Program-made: the position numbers and the translations under genes | The notes under the pieces: generated by a model | Told to the model about the DNA's origin: nothing | Seen by the model: the letters and a program-made list of their open reading frames with translations, nothing else | The model's database searches: none | Shown: positions 26,241 through 34,482 of the stretch, in pieces | How the letters are laid out: every line of letters starts with the position of its first letter | Numbering within the stretch: the stretch's first letter is position 1 | Assembly (NCBI RefSeq): GCF_900186615.1 | Contig: NZ_LT896588.1 | Coordinates: 2,900,559-2,964,558 of the forward strand | Direction of reading: 5' to 3' | Origin: Parabacteroides bouchesdurhonensis | GTDB taxonomy: Bacteria > Bacteroidota > Bacteroidia > Bacteroidales > Tannerellaceae | Length of the DNA: 64,000 bases

Positions 26241-27593
26241 TTATAATTCGTATCGTTTGATCTTATTGTATAAAGTTTGCCGGGAAATACCCAACTGGCT
26301 TGCTACCAGAGAAAGATTTCCTTCATATTTATCCATGGCATTTTTTATCATGTTGTATTCCATCTCTTCGAGAGTGGTAATATCTTTTGCCGGCGCATCC
26401 TTTTTACTTCGTGGAAAATCAAAATTATTGCTATCCAATACATCGCCTTCACAAATAATAACAGCCTTTTCTATGGTATGTTCCAATTCCCGGATATTTC
26501 CATACCATGGTTGTTGTTTCAACTTTTCTTTGGCATCATTACTTAAATGCAGGGATTGTTTACCGTATATATTGCCATATTTGGAAAGGAATAACTCTGT
26601 TAGCGGAACAATGTCTTCCTGCCGTTCTCGGAGTGGAGGTATTTCTACATGAATGGTGTTGATACGATAGAGTAAATCTTCGCGAAACTCTTCTTTTTGT
26701 ACCATTTCCTGTAAATCTTTATTTGTGGCGCATATCAGGCGGATATTGACCGGAATAGGAGTGTTGCTTCCTACGCGGACAATACTTCTTCTTTGTAATG
26801 CGGTAAGAAGTTTGGCTTGCAAATGATAGGAAAGATTTCCTATTTCATCTAAAAAGAGAGTTCCGTTGTTTGCTGCCTCAAACTTTCCCGGACGGTCGGC
26901 ACGGGCGTCGGTAAAAGCCCCTTTCACATGTCCGAATAACTCGCTTTCAAATAACGTTTCCGTAATGGCACCCATATCCACAGGTATCATAGCTTCGTTC
27001 TTTCTGCTGGATAATACGTGTATTTCACGGGCTAACATCTCTTTTCCTGTTCCGTTTTCACCCGTAATGAGGATGTTTGCATCTGTTTTAGATACTTTTT
27101 CAATTAAATTACGGAGTTGTTGCATGGAGTTGCTTTCTCCCCAAAACATACCGCTTTCCTTAGAGATAACTTGCTTTTTGCCAGCATTTATCTTTTTATT
27201 GCTGGATATACGGATATTGTAGGCCGATTGTAATGTCTCTAACAGTTTTGCATTGTCCCACGGCTTTACGATGAAATCGGTAGCGCCCTCTTTGATGCCG
27301 CGTACGGCGAGGTCTATATCCGCATAAGCTGTAAAAAGTACGACTTGAATGGAAGGATGTTCTTTTTTTATTTCCGATAACCAGAAAAGCCCTTCATTTC
27401 CATTATTAATGCCCGCACTGAAATTCATATCCAGTAAAACAACATCTACCTGTTCATCGTGTAACGTAGATTTGATTTTATTTGGCGTAGAAATTGTAAT
27501 TACTTTCTCAAAGCAAGTACCCAGCAGCATCTGTACAGCTGTAAGAATTCCTTTATTGTCGTCTACAACGAGTATGGTTCCTTGTTTTGCCAT
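26241..27593 (-). CDS. Sigma-54-dependent response regulator (NtrC family)
   Basis: A 450-residue three-domain activator. The receiver (1-120) has the acidic pocket DD at 11-12, phospho-acceptor Asp55 and Lys110. The AAA+ domain has Walker A GENGTGKE (178-185), the sigma-54 contact loop GAFTDA (225-230; the usual GAFTGA with Asp in place of the second Gly, a variant I believe is common in Bacteroidetes), and Walker B TLFLDEIG (245-252). A Fis-type helix-turn-helix closes the protein (LVASQLGISRQTLYNKIK). It needs RpoN promoters to act. The best one in the window lies 1.8 kb away at 29355, in front of the efflux operon. The kinase gene follows directly. Confidence 0.95.
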   Translation of the reverse strand: MAKQGTILVVDDNKGILTAVQMLLGTCFEKVITISTPNKIKSTLHDEQVDVVLLDMNFSAGINNGNEGLFWLSEIKKEHPSIQVVLFTAYADIDLAVRGIKEGATDFIVKPWDNAKLLETLQSAYNIRISSNKKINAGKKQVISKESGMFWGESNSMQQLRNLIEKVSKTDANILITGENGTGKEMLAREIHVLSSRKNEAMIPVDMGAITETLFESELFGHVKGAFTDARADRPGKFEAANNGTLFLDEIGNLSYHLQAKLLTALQRRSIVRVGSNTPIPVNIRLICATNKDLQEMVQKEEFREDLLYRINTIHVEIPPLRERQEDIVPLTELFLSKYGNIYGKQSLHLSNDAKEKLKQQPWYGNIRELEHTIEKAVIICEGDVLDSNNFDFPRSKKDAPAKDITTLEEMEYNMIKNAMDKYEGNLSLVASQLGISRQTLYNKIKRYEL

Positions 27594-27620
27594 TTATTTA
27601 TATATAATGTATATGTAAGG

Positions 27621-27628
27621 CAAAGGTA
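27621..27628 (-). promoter_or_regulatory. Bacteroidetes -7 box (TACCTTTG) of the two-component operon
   Basis: TACCTTTG on the minus strand, 27 bases before the response-regulator ATG; no clear -33 box. Confidence 0.5.
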
Positions 27629-27659
27629 ATAAAAATACTTGAGATTATAATTTAGGATT

Positions 27660-28382
27660 TTATATACATAGTTTAAGTAATTTGAGGGTGATGAATCCGA
27701 TAACAATAGCGACTGTAAAACTCGCAAAAGTACCTATAAGTACATATTCGGTGATTTTAATATCTTTGGCTTTATTCAACTCTCCAAAACGGAAAATAGA
27801 TTTGGTTGCCAGTAAAAATCCAACGCCTTCAATATTTCCGGTGAGAATGAAAGTCAATATGAGTATCCGCTCCAGGTATCCTATTGTTTTTCCTGCATTA
27901 GGAAGACTTTGAGATATAGTTTCTTTCGGTGTCCACCGTTTAGTGAATAGACTAAGAAAAATTGAGGTTGGTTTCAACACAAGCAAATATGCAGTAATAA
28001 CAAACCAAAAACGAGAATCATCCAAATAATATTCCAACCATTCCAATCCAACCATTCCATTCTTATATAAGAGTATCCACAGTGTAAAAATAACTGCTAT
28101 ATGAACTACTTGATCTATAAGAAATGTCTTCATCCCATCTTTCATATATGTAGATTTGACATAATCCATCATAAAGTGAGTTACGAGGATTACTGTTGGA
28201 ATAATCCAATTATTCCATTGTGCAACAAAAAGATAAGTTATACATGCATGAGTTAGGCTATGGAGAAATTGATACCGGAATTTAATAGAGCCTTCCCTTT
28301 TTTTCCTTTCGCAGATGCGATCTGTTTGTAAAATAAAATCTGAAAAGAAATGGGCAAATAGTAGTTTTAGCAAAATTATCAT
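27660..28382 (-). CDS. DUF3307 membrane protein
   Basis: A 240-residue polytopic membrane protein with about six hydrophobic segments. The N terminus LLKLLFAHFFSDFILQTD and LHSLTHACITYLFVAQ give the conserved His and Asp residues of DUF3307 (a helical membrane family of unknown function). A second conserved block is HFMMDYVKSTYMKDG, then FLIDQVVHIAVI. It starts 5 bases after the stop of the SatD-like gene, so the two proteins are made together. No biochemical role is established, and the conserved His/Asp residues in membrane helices could bind a metal or act catalytically. Confidence 0.8.
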   Translation of the reverse strand: MIILLKLLFAHFFSDFILQTDRICERKKREGSIKFRYQFLHSLTHACITYLFVAQWNNWIIPTVILVTHFMMDYVKSTYMKDGMKTFLIDQVVHIAVIFTLWILLYKNGMVGLEWLEYYLDDSRFWFVITAYLLVLKPTSIFLSLFTKRWTPKETISQSLPNAGKTIGYLERILILTFILTGNIEGVGFLLATKSIFRFGELNKAKDIKITEYVLIGTFASFTVAIVIGFITLKLLKLCI

Positions 28383-28387
28383 ATTTG

Positions 28388-29029
28388 TTATATTAAGTTT
28401 CTGGTTATCAATGTTGAATATCTTTCCAAATACATACGGATAAGATTTTCTTTGGCGGTTCCAAGTAGTTTACTTATGTTTTGGGCAGTCTTATTATACT
28501 CTATTGCGATGTCTTTCTGTGATGTCTGGTAAAGTAATGTGGGATAAATGACTTGGGCTTGCGAATTTGTCCAATCCGAAATGATGTCATCTGCAAATGC
28601 AGTACTAACTTTTAGTTCTTCATTTACGTTTTCCCATCTTGTCCTTATAGTCAGTTTTTGTTTTCCGATTTCATCAAGCCCCCATCCGGAAAAATGAAAT
28701 GCTTCCCCGTCTGATATAACAACCTTATCAGATGTATAAGATATTTCGCCTACACCAAGAGCGATGCGGGCGTCCCATATATTTTTACTTTCAGGTGGAG
28801 TTTTGCGTTTGAGCCCTGCCCGTAATAGAATAGCAACTTTTAGTGCTTCCTCAGGTTTGTCTACAACAAGTTGAAAGCTATCTCCTCTAAAAAACTCAAT
28901 TTCTAAAGGAGTTAGAATTGTTAGTTCATCTGCAACGTCTTGGATGGAATCTATTAATTGTTTTTTCCAATCAACTCTTATTGCTGTTGAATTGATAACA
29001 TCTCCTGTTATAACGCCTTTTATATTCAT
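28388..29029 (-). CDS. SatD-like protein
   Basis: A 213-residue soluble protein. The N-terminal VITGDVINST followed by FFRGDSFQLVVDKPEEALKVAILLRAGL resembles the SatD family, named from the streptococcal acid-tolerance locus, with a cyclase-like beta-alpha layout (GDxxxS, then a GDSFQ strand). ARIALGVGEISY and a C-terminal helical tail (ISKLLGTAKENLIRMYLERY) that could form a small DNA- or protein-binding bundle complete it. No catalytic role can be assigned. It pairs with the DUF3307 gene (5-base gap). Its promoter region overlaps a 28-bp direct-repeat array, which suggests specific regulation. Confidence 0.65.
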   Translation of the reverse strand: MNIKGVITGDVINSTAIRVDWKKQLIDSIQDVADELTILTPLEIEFFRGDSFQLVVDKPEEALKVAILLRAGLKRKTPPESKNIWDARIALGVGEISYTSDKVVISDGEAFHFSGWGLDEIGKQKLTIRTRWENVNEELKVSTAFADDIISDWTNSQAQVIYPTLLYQTSQKDIAIEYNKTAQNISKLLGTAKENLIRMYLERYSTLITRNLI

Positions 29030-29056
29030 ATTCCGTCTACATTGAATAGTTGTCTA

Positions 29057-29064
29057 CAAAGGTA
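29057..29064 (-). promoter_or_regulatory. Bacteroidetes -7 box (TACCTTTG) of the satD-like/DUF3307 operon
   Basis: TACCTTTG on the minus strand, 27 bases before the start codon. The -33 region (GTTG at N18 or TTTG at N22) falls inside the first unit of the 28-bp repeat array. Confidence 0.6.
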
Positions 29065-29080
29065 ACATATCTCTTGATAA

Positions 29081-29220
29081 ATCAACCAAAATCGGTTGTT
29101 TTCTTCAAATCAACCAAAATCGGTTGTTTTCTTCAAATCAACCAAAATCGGTTGTTTTCTTCAAATCAACCAAAATCGGTTGTTTTTCTAAAATCAACCA
29201 AAAATGGTTGTTTTCTTCAA
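29081..29220. repeat. Five tandem 28-bp direct repeats
   Basis: Units start at 29081, 29109, 29137, 29165 and 29193. The first four are nearly identical and the fifth is diverged. Each holds an inverted repeat CAACC-N6-GGTTG followed by a TTTTCTTC-like spacer. A sixth, decayed unit may start at 29221. The array fills much of the 368-base gap between the divergent satD-like gene and the efflux operon. The rest of that gap holds the satD-side -7 box, a possible activator dyad (29255-29267) and the sigma-54 promoter. Confidence 0.95.
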
Positions 29221-29254
29221 GTCGATCGGAATGATTATGAAAAGAGGCGATTGC

Positions 29255-29267
29255 TGGAATTTGTCCA
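29255..29267. promoter_or_regulatory. Candidate activator-binding dyad upstream of the sigma-54 promoter
   Basis: TGGAATTTGTCCA (TGGA-N5-TCCA) lies about 95 bases upstream of the -24 element, the usual place for an NtrC-type enhancer. A related dyad occurs about 108 bases before the sigma-54-like site at 58370. Confidence 0.35.
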
Positions 29268-29354
29268 ATTATTTTACAGCACTGTCTAATTTCTTGACAC
29301 TCCTTTATTTCTTTGTTTTTATTAATGTGTTGATAAATATTGATTTACCTGTTT

Positions 29355-29370
29355 TGGCATGCTCTTTGCT
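29355..29370 (+). promoter_or_regulatory. Sigma-54 (RpoN) -24/-12 promoter of the efflux operon
   Basis: TGGCATGCTCTTTGCT matches TGGCAYG-N4-TTGCW at every conserved position. GG (29356-29357) and GC (29368-29369) are separated by exactly 10 bases. Transcription would start near 29381, 17 bases before the TolC-family ATG. Confidence 0.85.
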
Positions 29371-29397
29371 TCTATATAGGCAGAAAATAATATAACG

Positions 29398-30744
29398 ATG
29401 AAACAGATATTACTTACAACAGTTCTTTCGTGTGGTCTGGTTACTGTGGCAATAGCACAAGAGAAGACCTGGACATTAGATGAATGTATGCAGTACGCCG
29501 TTGAAAATAGCCCGGCTGTGAAAAAACAGGCTTATACGCATGACACATATAAGGCGGAACATAACGCATCAATTGCTTCTTTCTTTCCGACCGCGTCAAC
29601 CAGTATAAGCGCACAGTATAATTTTGGACGTTCAATCGACCCGGAAACGAATACATATAACAATACATCTACTTTTAATAATTCATACGGCTTATCTACA
29701 CAAATACCTGTTTTTACAGGCGGACAATTGATTAACCAATGGCTATTGGCTAAATCGAATGTGAAAATGGGTAAGAATGACATACAGAAGAAAAAAGATG
29801 ATTTGGCATTGGAAACGATGGAGGCTTATATGAATGTTGTATATTATAAAGGTACGATCAAGATGGCGGCTGATAAATTGGAAGAAAGCCAACGAACCCT
29901 TTATAAAACGAAACGTCAGGAAGAACTCGGTTTAAAAGGCAGAGCCGATGTGGCACAATTTGAAGCTCAGGTAGCAGCGGATGATTATAGCCTGACCCAT
30001 CAGCAGAATCTTTATAATGCGGCTTTGCTGACGTTAAAAGAAAAGATGAATTGTCCTTCCGATATGGAATTGGAAGTTGATACACTCCTCTCGGATGTAT
30101 CTTTTGGACCGATGGTTGAAAACGTTAATGAGATTTTTGATTATGCCAGCGCAAATAATCCTACAGCCCTGCAGGCGGATTACCAGTTAAAAGGCAGCAA
30201 ATATCAGTATCGCATGTATAAAGGCGCAATGTTGCCCCAAATCTATTTTAATGCCGGTATTTCTACAAACTATTTTGAAAATCTGAAATCGGAAGCAGCA
30301 GCTGCTGCTTTTGGCAGCCAGTTTAAGAATAACCGCGGCGAATACGTCGGATTTAGCGTTAGTTTTCCTTTGTTTAACGGTTTGAGTAAAGTAACCAACG
30401 TACGTCGTTACCGTAATAATTTGCGTATCGCGGAAGAAACAAAGACAGAAGTTCTTCGTCAGTTGCAGAATGCCATAGAACAGTCTGTTCTGGATCGTGA
30501 AGGATATGCGAAAGAGGCAATCCAGATGGATAAGCAAGTAAAATCTAATGATCTGGCTTATCGTGTAACACTTCGTAAATATGAAGAAGGTTTGATGAGT
30601 TCATTGGACGTACAAACCAGTTCAAACAATTTGCTTACATCGAAAGCAGATCTTCTTCAAAAGAAATTGATGTATCTTATGAAATCGAAGTTAGTAGATT
30701 ATTATAAAGGCAAACCGCTTATAAACGGGATAATCGGAAAGTAA
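29398..30744 (+). CDS. TolC-family outer-membrane channel of a MacAB-type efflux system
   Basis: A 448-residue outer-membrane factor with a Sec signal peptide ending at about IAQ (residue 21). The mature sequence shows the duplicated TolC layout: WTLDECMQYAVENSPAVKKQ at the start of each helix pair, NFGRSIDPETNTYNN in the barrel region, and YVGFSVSFPLFNGLSKVTNVRRYRN at the second strand-helix junction. It is the first gene of a seven-gene operon with a membrane fusion protein, four FtsX-type permeases and an ATPase. Transcription is probably RpoN-dependent (promoter 29355-29370). Confidence 0.92.
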   Translation: MKQILLTTVLSCGLVTVAIAQEKTWTLDECMQYAVENSPAVKKQAYTHDTYKAEHNASIASFFPTASTSISAQYNFGRSIDPETNTYNNTSTFNNSYGLSTQIPVFTGGQLINQWLLAKSNVKMGKNDIQKKKDDLALETMEAYMNVVYYKGTIKMAADKLEESQRTLYKTKRQEELGLKGRADVAQFEAQVAADDYSLTHQQNLYNAALLTLKEKMNCPSDMELEVDTLLSDVSFGPMVENVNEIFDYASANNPTALQADYQLKGSKYQYRMYKGAMLPQIYFNAGISTNYFENLKSEAAAAAFGSQFKNNRGEYVGFSVSFPLFNGLSKVTNVRRYRNNLRIAEETKTEVLRQLQNAIEQSVLDREGYAKEAIQMDKQVKSNDLAYRVTLRKYEEGLMSSLDVQTSSNNLLTSKADLLQKKLMYLMKSKLVDYYKGKPLINGIIGK

Positions 30745-30785
30745 TAGATATAATTATTAATCAGGAAAATAAAAAATAAAATACA

Positions 30786-32036
30786 ATGGATATACAATTA
30801 GAAAAAAAGAAAGGCATTCAGAAAAAACATATTCCGTACATTGCAGGTGGAACTCTGTTTGTCGTATTATTGGGATGGATTATTTTTGGTGATCACGCTT
30901 CTACATTGAAGGTTGATGTTCGTGGTATCAGTATTGGAGATGTGACCCATGAGCAGTTTAATGACTTCGTTCGCGTAAATGGCCAGGTGCAGCCTATTAC
31001 GGTTGTACAGCTAAGTCCGGAAGAAGGCGGTATCGTACAAGAGAAAGTAGTGGAAGAAGGCGCCCATGTGAAGAAAGGCGACATTATAGTACGTCTTAGC
31101 AATTCTAACCTGGATTTGCAAATCCTGAATGCAGAAGCTGAATTGGCTGAGAAACAAAACTTCCTGCGTAATACGCAGGTGACGATGGAACAGGATAAAC
31201 TGACCAATCAAACGGAGAAATTACAATATGATATGGATATGACACGTGCTTTACGTGCTTATCGCCAGCAAGAACAGCTGTATAAAGAAAATCTGATTGC
31301 TAAAGAAGATTATCTGAAAGCAAAGGAGGATTATGAATTAGTCTCTAAAAAACATGCTTTGATAACTGAACGTCTGCGTCAGGATTCTATTTCACGTACA
31401 ATTCAGATGGATGAAATGGAAGCCAGTTTGGCAAATATGCGTAAGAATATCTTGTTGATACGGGAACGTAAGGAAAACTTGAATGTACGTTCTCAGATTA
31501 ATGGCGAATTGGGACTGCTGGACGTTGTATTGGGACAGAATATTACTCCGGGACAGAAGATAGGACAGATCAATGACTTGTCCGATTATAAAATTGAAGC
31601 GATGATAGATGAACATTATATTGACCGTGTAAAATCCGGTTTAAGCGCTACATTCGACCGTCAGGGAGGCAGTTTTGACTTGATAGTACGTAAAGTATAT
31701 CCGGAAGTACGCGACGGCAAGTTCCGTACCGACTTTGTATTTACCGGAGAACGTCCGGATAATATCCGTAGCGGACAGACTTATTATATTAACCTTGAGC
31801 TGGGGCAGCCTACCGAAAGTATTATTATTCCGAAAGGTACATTCTTCCAGAGTACAGGCGGAAGCTGGATATTTGTTCTTGATAAGGACGGTAAGAAAGC
31901 ATATCGCCGTAACATTAAGATCGGCCGTCAGAATCCGCAATATTATGAAGTGCTTGAAGGGCTGGAAGCCGGAGAGAAAGTGATTGTATCCAGCTACGAA
32001 AGTTATAAAGACAATGAAGTTCTGGTATTAGAATAA
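30786..32036 (+). CDS. Membrane fusion protein (HlyD/MacA-like)
   Basis: A 416-residue adaptor anchored by one N-terminal transmembrane helix (about 18-38, HIPYIAGGTLFVVLLGWIIF). A biotinyl-like half (VVQLSPEEGGIVQEKVVEEG) precedes a long coiled-coil hairpin (about 110-225) and a second half (LDVVLGQNITPGQKIGQIND). Beta-barrel and membrane-proximal domains end with LEGLEAGEKVIVSSYESYKDNEVLVLE. It connects the MacB-type permeases to the TolC-family protein encoded just upstream (41-base gap). The coiled coil is longer than in simple MacA, which suits direct docking to TolC. The first permease gene follows after 11 bases. Confidence 0.9.
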   Translation: MDIQLEKKKGIQKKHIPYIAGGTLFVVLLGWIIFGDHASTLKVDVRGISIGDVTHEQFNDFVRVNGQVQPITVVQLSPEEGGIVQEKVVEEGAHVKKGDIIVRLSNSNLDLQILNAEAELAEKQNFLRNTQVTMEQDKLTNQTEKLQYDMDMTRALRAYRQQEQLYKENLIAKEDYLKAKEDYELVSKKHALITERLRQDSISRTIQMDEMEASLANMRKNILLIRERKENLNVRSQINGELGLLDVVLGQNITPGQKIGQINDLSDYKIEAMIDEHYIDRVKSGLSATFDRQGGSFDLIVRKVYPEVRDGKFRTDFVFTGERPDNIRSGQTYYINLELGQPTESIIIPKGTFFQSTGGSWIFVLDKDGKKAYRRNIKIGRQNPQYYEVLEGLEAGEKVIVSSYESYKDNEVLVLE

Positions 32037-32047
32037 ACCGTGCTTAT

Positions 32048-34420
32048 ATGAAAAATATAATAATAGCATTCCGTTCCCTGTTTAAAAAGGGAAGACATAA
32101 TATAATGAAGATTGTTTCTTTGGGTGTAGGCCTGGCTGTTGGCCTGGTGTTGATAGCAAAAGTGTATTTTGAGCAATCTTATGATAGTTTTTATCCGGAA
32201 GCCAACCGTATTTACCAGATATGGGAGAGTGTAGAAAGAGATGGAGAATTAAAGGATTGGGGACGTACCAGCGGAGGAACGGCCGGCCTGATGAAGGAGA
32301 ATATTCCGGAGATTGAGATGGCTACCCGTATCAATCCTTATGGAACCTGGACGTTTACAATGACGGATACGAAGCTGAAATATAAAGGAAAGGTTATTTT
32401 CGGAGACAGTTGTTTGTTCGATATGTTGCCCCGTCCTGTTCTGGCGGGAAATGCGAAGGAAGTGCTTTCCACCCCGATGCAGGTTATGATTTCAAGCCGT
32501 ATGGCGAAAAACATAGGAGGCAATGTGGTTGGGAAAACATTTACACCGGATGATGCTCCCGAGCGCCAGCTTACTATTAGCGGCGTGTATGAAGAAATAC
32601 CTGAAAATGCGTCCGATAGTTATGACGTCATTATTTCCATGCCTTCTTCACCCCGGTTTATGCGTGCAAACTCACATACGAACCTGTTTGGCAACGACCG
32701 CTATATAAGTTACATCAAGCTATATCCTAACACTTCTCTTAAATCTGTTTCAGAAGGAATACAACAGGTAGTAAATAAATATTTCCCTCCGGAAGAACAA
32801 GAAAAAGCCGGATTCAAGTTTTCGTACACATTGCATCGTCTGCCGGACATACATAAGGAAGATCCGCAGGTAAAAAGGATGACATGGTTACTTTCTCTGC
32901 TGGCATTGGCTTTGATAGGTACGGCTATGATGAATTATATTTTAATTGTTGTTTCCAGTATTGTAAACCGTTCCAAAGAGATTGCCGTACATAAGTGCTA
33001 TGGTGCGGGAGGTAGAAATATTCATGGTATGATGCTGGGAGAGGCTTTCGTACACATAATCCTTTCATTGCTGCTGGCTACTGTATTGATATTGGTATTT
33101 CGGGGAACAGTGGAAGAATTGCTGGACGCTTCGCTGGAAGCCTTGTTGCTGTCGAAAGGCAGCCTGATTCTGTTACTGGTTTGCGCATTCGTCTTTTTGG
33201 GTACTGGGTTGATGCCCGGTTATTTATATACCCGCATACCGGTAGCTTCGGCATTTCGAAATTTCAGGGAAAGTAAACGTATCTGGAAGCTGGCTTTATT
33301 GTTTGTCCAATTTATTGCAGCCGGTTTTTTGTTTACGATGCTGGCTTTTATCGGACGTCAATATACTTATATGGTGAACGATAATCCGGGGTATAGTTAT
33401 GATAATCTGGCTTATTGCGAGATGGTGGGAATAGATTCCACCGCGCGTAGCAAAGCCATATATGAACTGATGCGCCGGCCGGAAGTGGCTGCTGTAACAA
33501 CATTTACCCAAGTACCGTTCTGGGGATTTAGCGGGAATAATGTCTATCTGCCCGGGACTGACAAAGAACTGTTTAATATAGCGGATCATTATTGGGTGGG
33601 CAACGACTACCTGAAAATAATGGAAATACCGGTTATTCAGGGACGGTCTTTTACGGAAAATGTAACTAATTCCGATGAGGTAATGGTAGATCGCCGCTTT
33701 GTAGAGAAAATGAAACTTGTTGCCGGTTGGACAGACGATGTAATAGGTAAATCAATTTGTGTAACAGAACATTGCGGTGATGATATGAAGGCGCATACTA
33801 TTTGCGGCGTATTTGAGAACATCCGCCTGGGATCTATAGATGCACAGGATGAGCGCCCCTCGGTGCTGTTTTACGACAATATTCCGTCCAGGTTACTGCT
33901 TGTGAAGTTCCATCGTCTGGATGCTGACGGTATGGCAGAGGTACAGAAAACGATCTCTTCATTGTTCCCGGACCGTGACTTGGTATTGAATGCTTACCGG
34001 ACAGAGTTGACGAATATATATGCAGACTCCCGTCAGTTCCGCGATTCCGTGATGATTGGCGGTTGCATTACCCTTCTGATTGCCCTGATAGGGCTGATTG
34101 GTTACACGAATGATGAAGTGAACCGCCGCCGGAAAGAAATTGCCATTCGCCGTGTAAGCGGTTCTACCCTGATGGAAATAATGAAGATGTTCCTTAAAGA
34201 TATAATATGTATAGCGTTACCGGCTATAGTATTAGGTGGTTGTCTTGCTTTCTTTGCCGTGCAGAAATGGATGGAGCAATTTTCGGAAAAAGTGCCGCTT
34301 TCCTGGTACATATTTATCGGTTGCGGCGCTGTTGTTATGCTGATTATTCTGGCTGTTGTTAGCCTGGATGTCCGCCATACGGCAAATGATAATCCGGTAA
34401 ACAGTTTGAAATCGGAATAA
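32048..34420 (+). CDS. MacB/FtsX-type ABC transporter permease 1
   Basis: A 790-residue inner-membrane protein with the duplicated MacB-permease layout. A leading helix (MKIVSLGVGLAVGLVLIA) is followed by a large periplasmic core, three helices with RSKEIAVHKCYGAGGRNI, then a second helix, core and three-helix set ending RRRKEIAIRRVSGSTLMEIMKMF. The coupling motifs KEIAxxKxxGA and KEIAIRRVxGS are the FtsX contacts with the ATPase. No nucleotide-binding domain is fused, so it depends on the ATPase encoded at 39266. It ends with DNPVNSLKSE, a terminus shared by the paralogues in this operon. It begins 11 bases after the fusion-protein gene. Confidence 0.9.
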   Translation: MKNIIIAFRSLFKKGRHNIMKIVSLGVGLAVGLVLIAKVYFEQSYDSFYPEANRIYQIWESVERDGELKDWGRTSGGTAGLMKENIPEIEMATRINPYGTWTFTMTDTKLKYKGKVIFGDSCLFDMLPRPVLAGNAKEVLSTPMQVMISSRMAKNIGGNVVGKTFTPDDAPERQLTISGVYEEIPENASDSYDVIISMPSSPRFMRANSHTNLFGNDRYISYIKLYPNTSLKSVSEGIQQVVNKYFPPEEQEKAGFKFSYTLHRLPDIHKEDPQVKRMTWLLSLLALALIGTAMMNYILIVVSSIVNRSKEIAVHKCYGAGGRNIHGMMLGEAFVHIILSLLLATVLILVFRGTVEELLDASLEALLLSKGSLILLLVCAFVFLGTGLMPGYLYTRIPVASAFRNFRESKRIWKLALLFVQFIAAGFLFTMLAFIGRQYTYMVNDNPGYSYDNLAYCEMVGIDSTARSKAIYELMRRPEVAAVTTFTQVPFWGFSGNNVYLPGTDKELFNIADHYWVGNDYLKIMEIPVIQGRSFTENVTNSDEVMVDRRFVEKMKLVAGWTDDVIGKSICVTEHCGDDMKAHTICGVFENIRLGSIDAQDERPSVLFYDNIPSRLLLVKFHRLDADGMAEVQKTISSLFPDRDLVLNAYRTELTNIYADSRQFRDSVMIGGCITLLIALIGLIGYTNDEVNRRRKEIAIRRVSGSTLMEIMKMFLKDIICIALPAIVLGGCLAFFAVQKWMEQFSEKVPLSWYIFIGCGAVVMLIILAVVSLDVRHTANDNPVNSLKSE

Positions 34421-34437
34421 AGAATGAAATGTTTCAT

Positions 34438-34461
34438 TTTGTTCCGCCGGCATGGAACAAA
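34438..34461 (+). other. Intercistronic hairpin
   Basis: A perfect 8-bp stem (TTTGTTCC with GGAACAAA) with an 8-base loop lies in the 62-base gap between permeases 1 and 2. A smaller AATGAAA/TTTCATT hairpin sits just before it. No T-run follows, so processing or mRNA stabilisation is likelier than termination. Confidence 0.4.
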
Positions 34462-34482
34462 TAAAATAAAAAATAAAGAATT

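Noticed and set aside
29081-29220. CRISPR array
   Set aside because: The 28-bp units are contiguous, without unique spacers, and no cas gene is near.
29050-29289. Plus-strand open frame of 79 codons across the repeat array
   Set aside because: It just translates the 28-bp repeats (recurring INQPKS-like units), has no family signal and overlaps two promoters.
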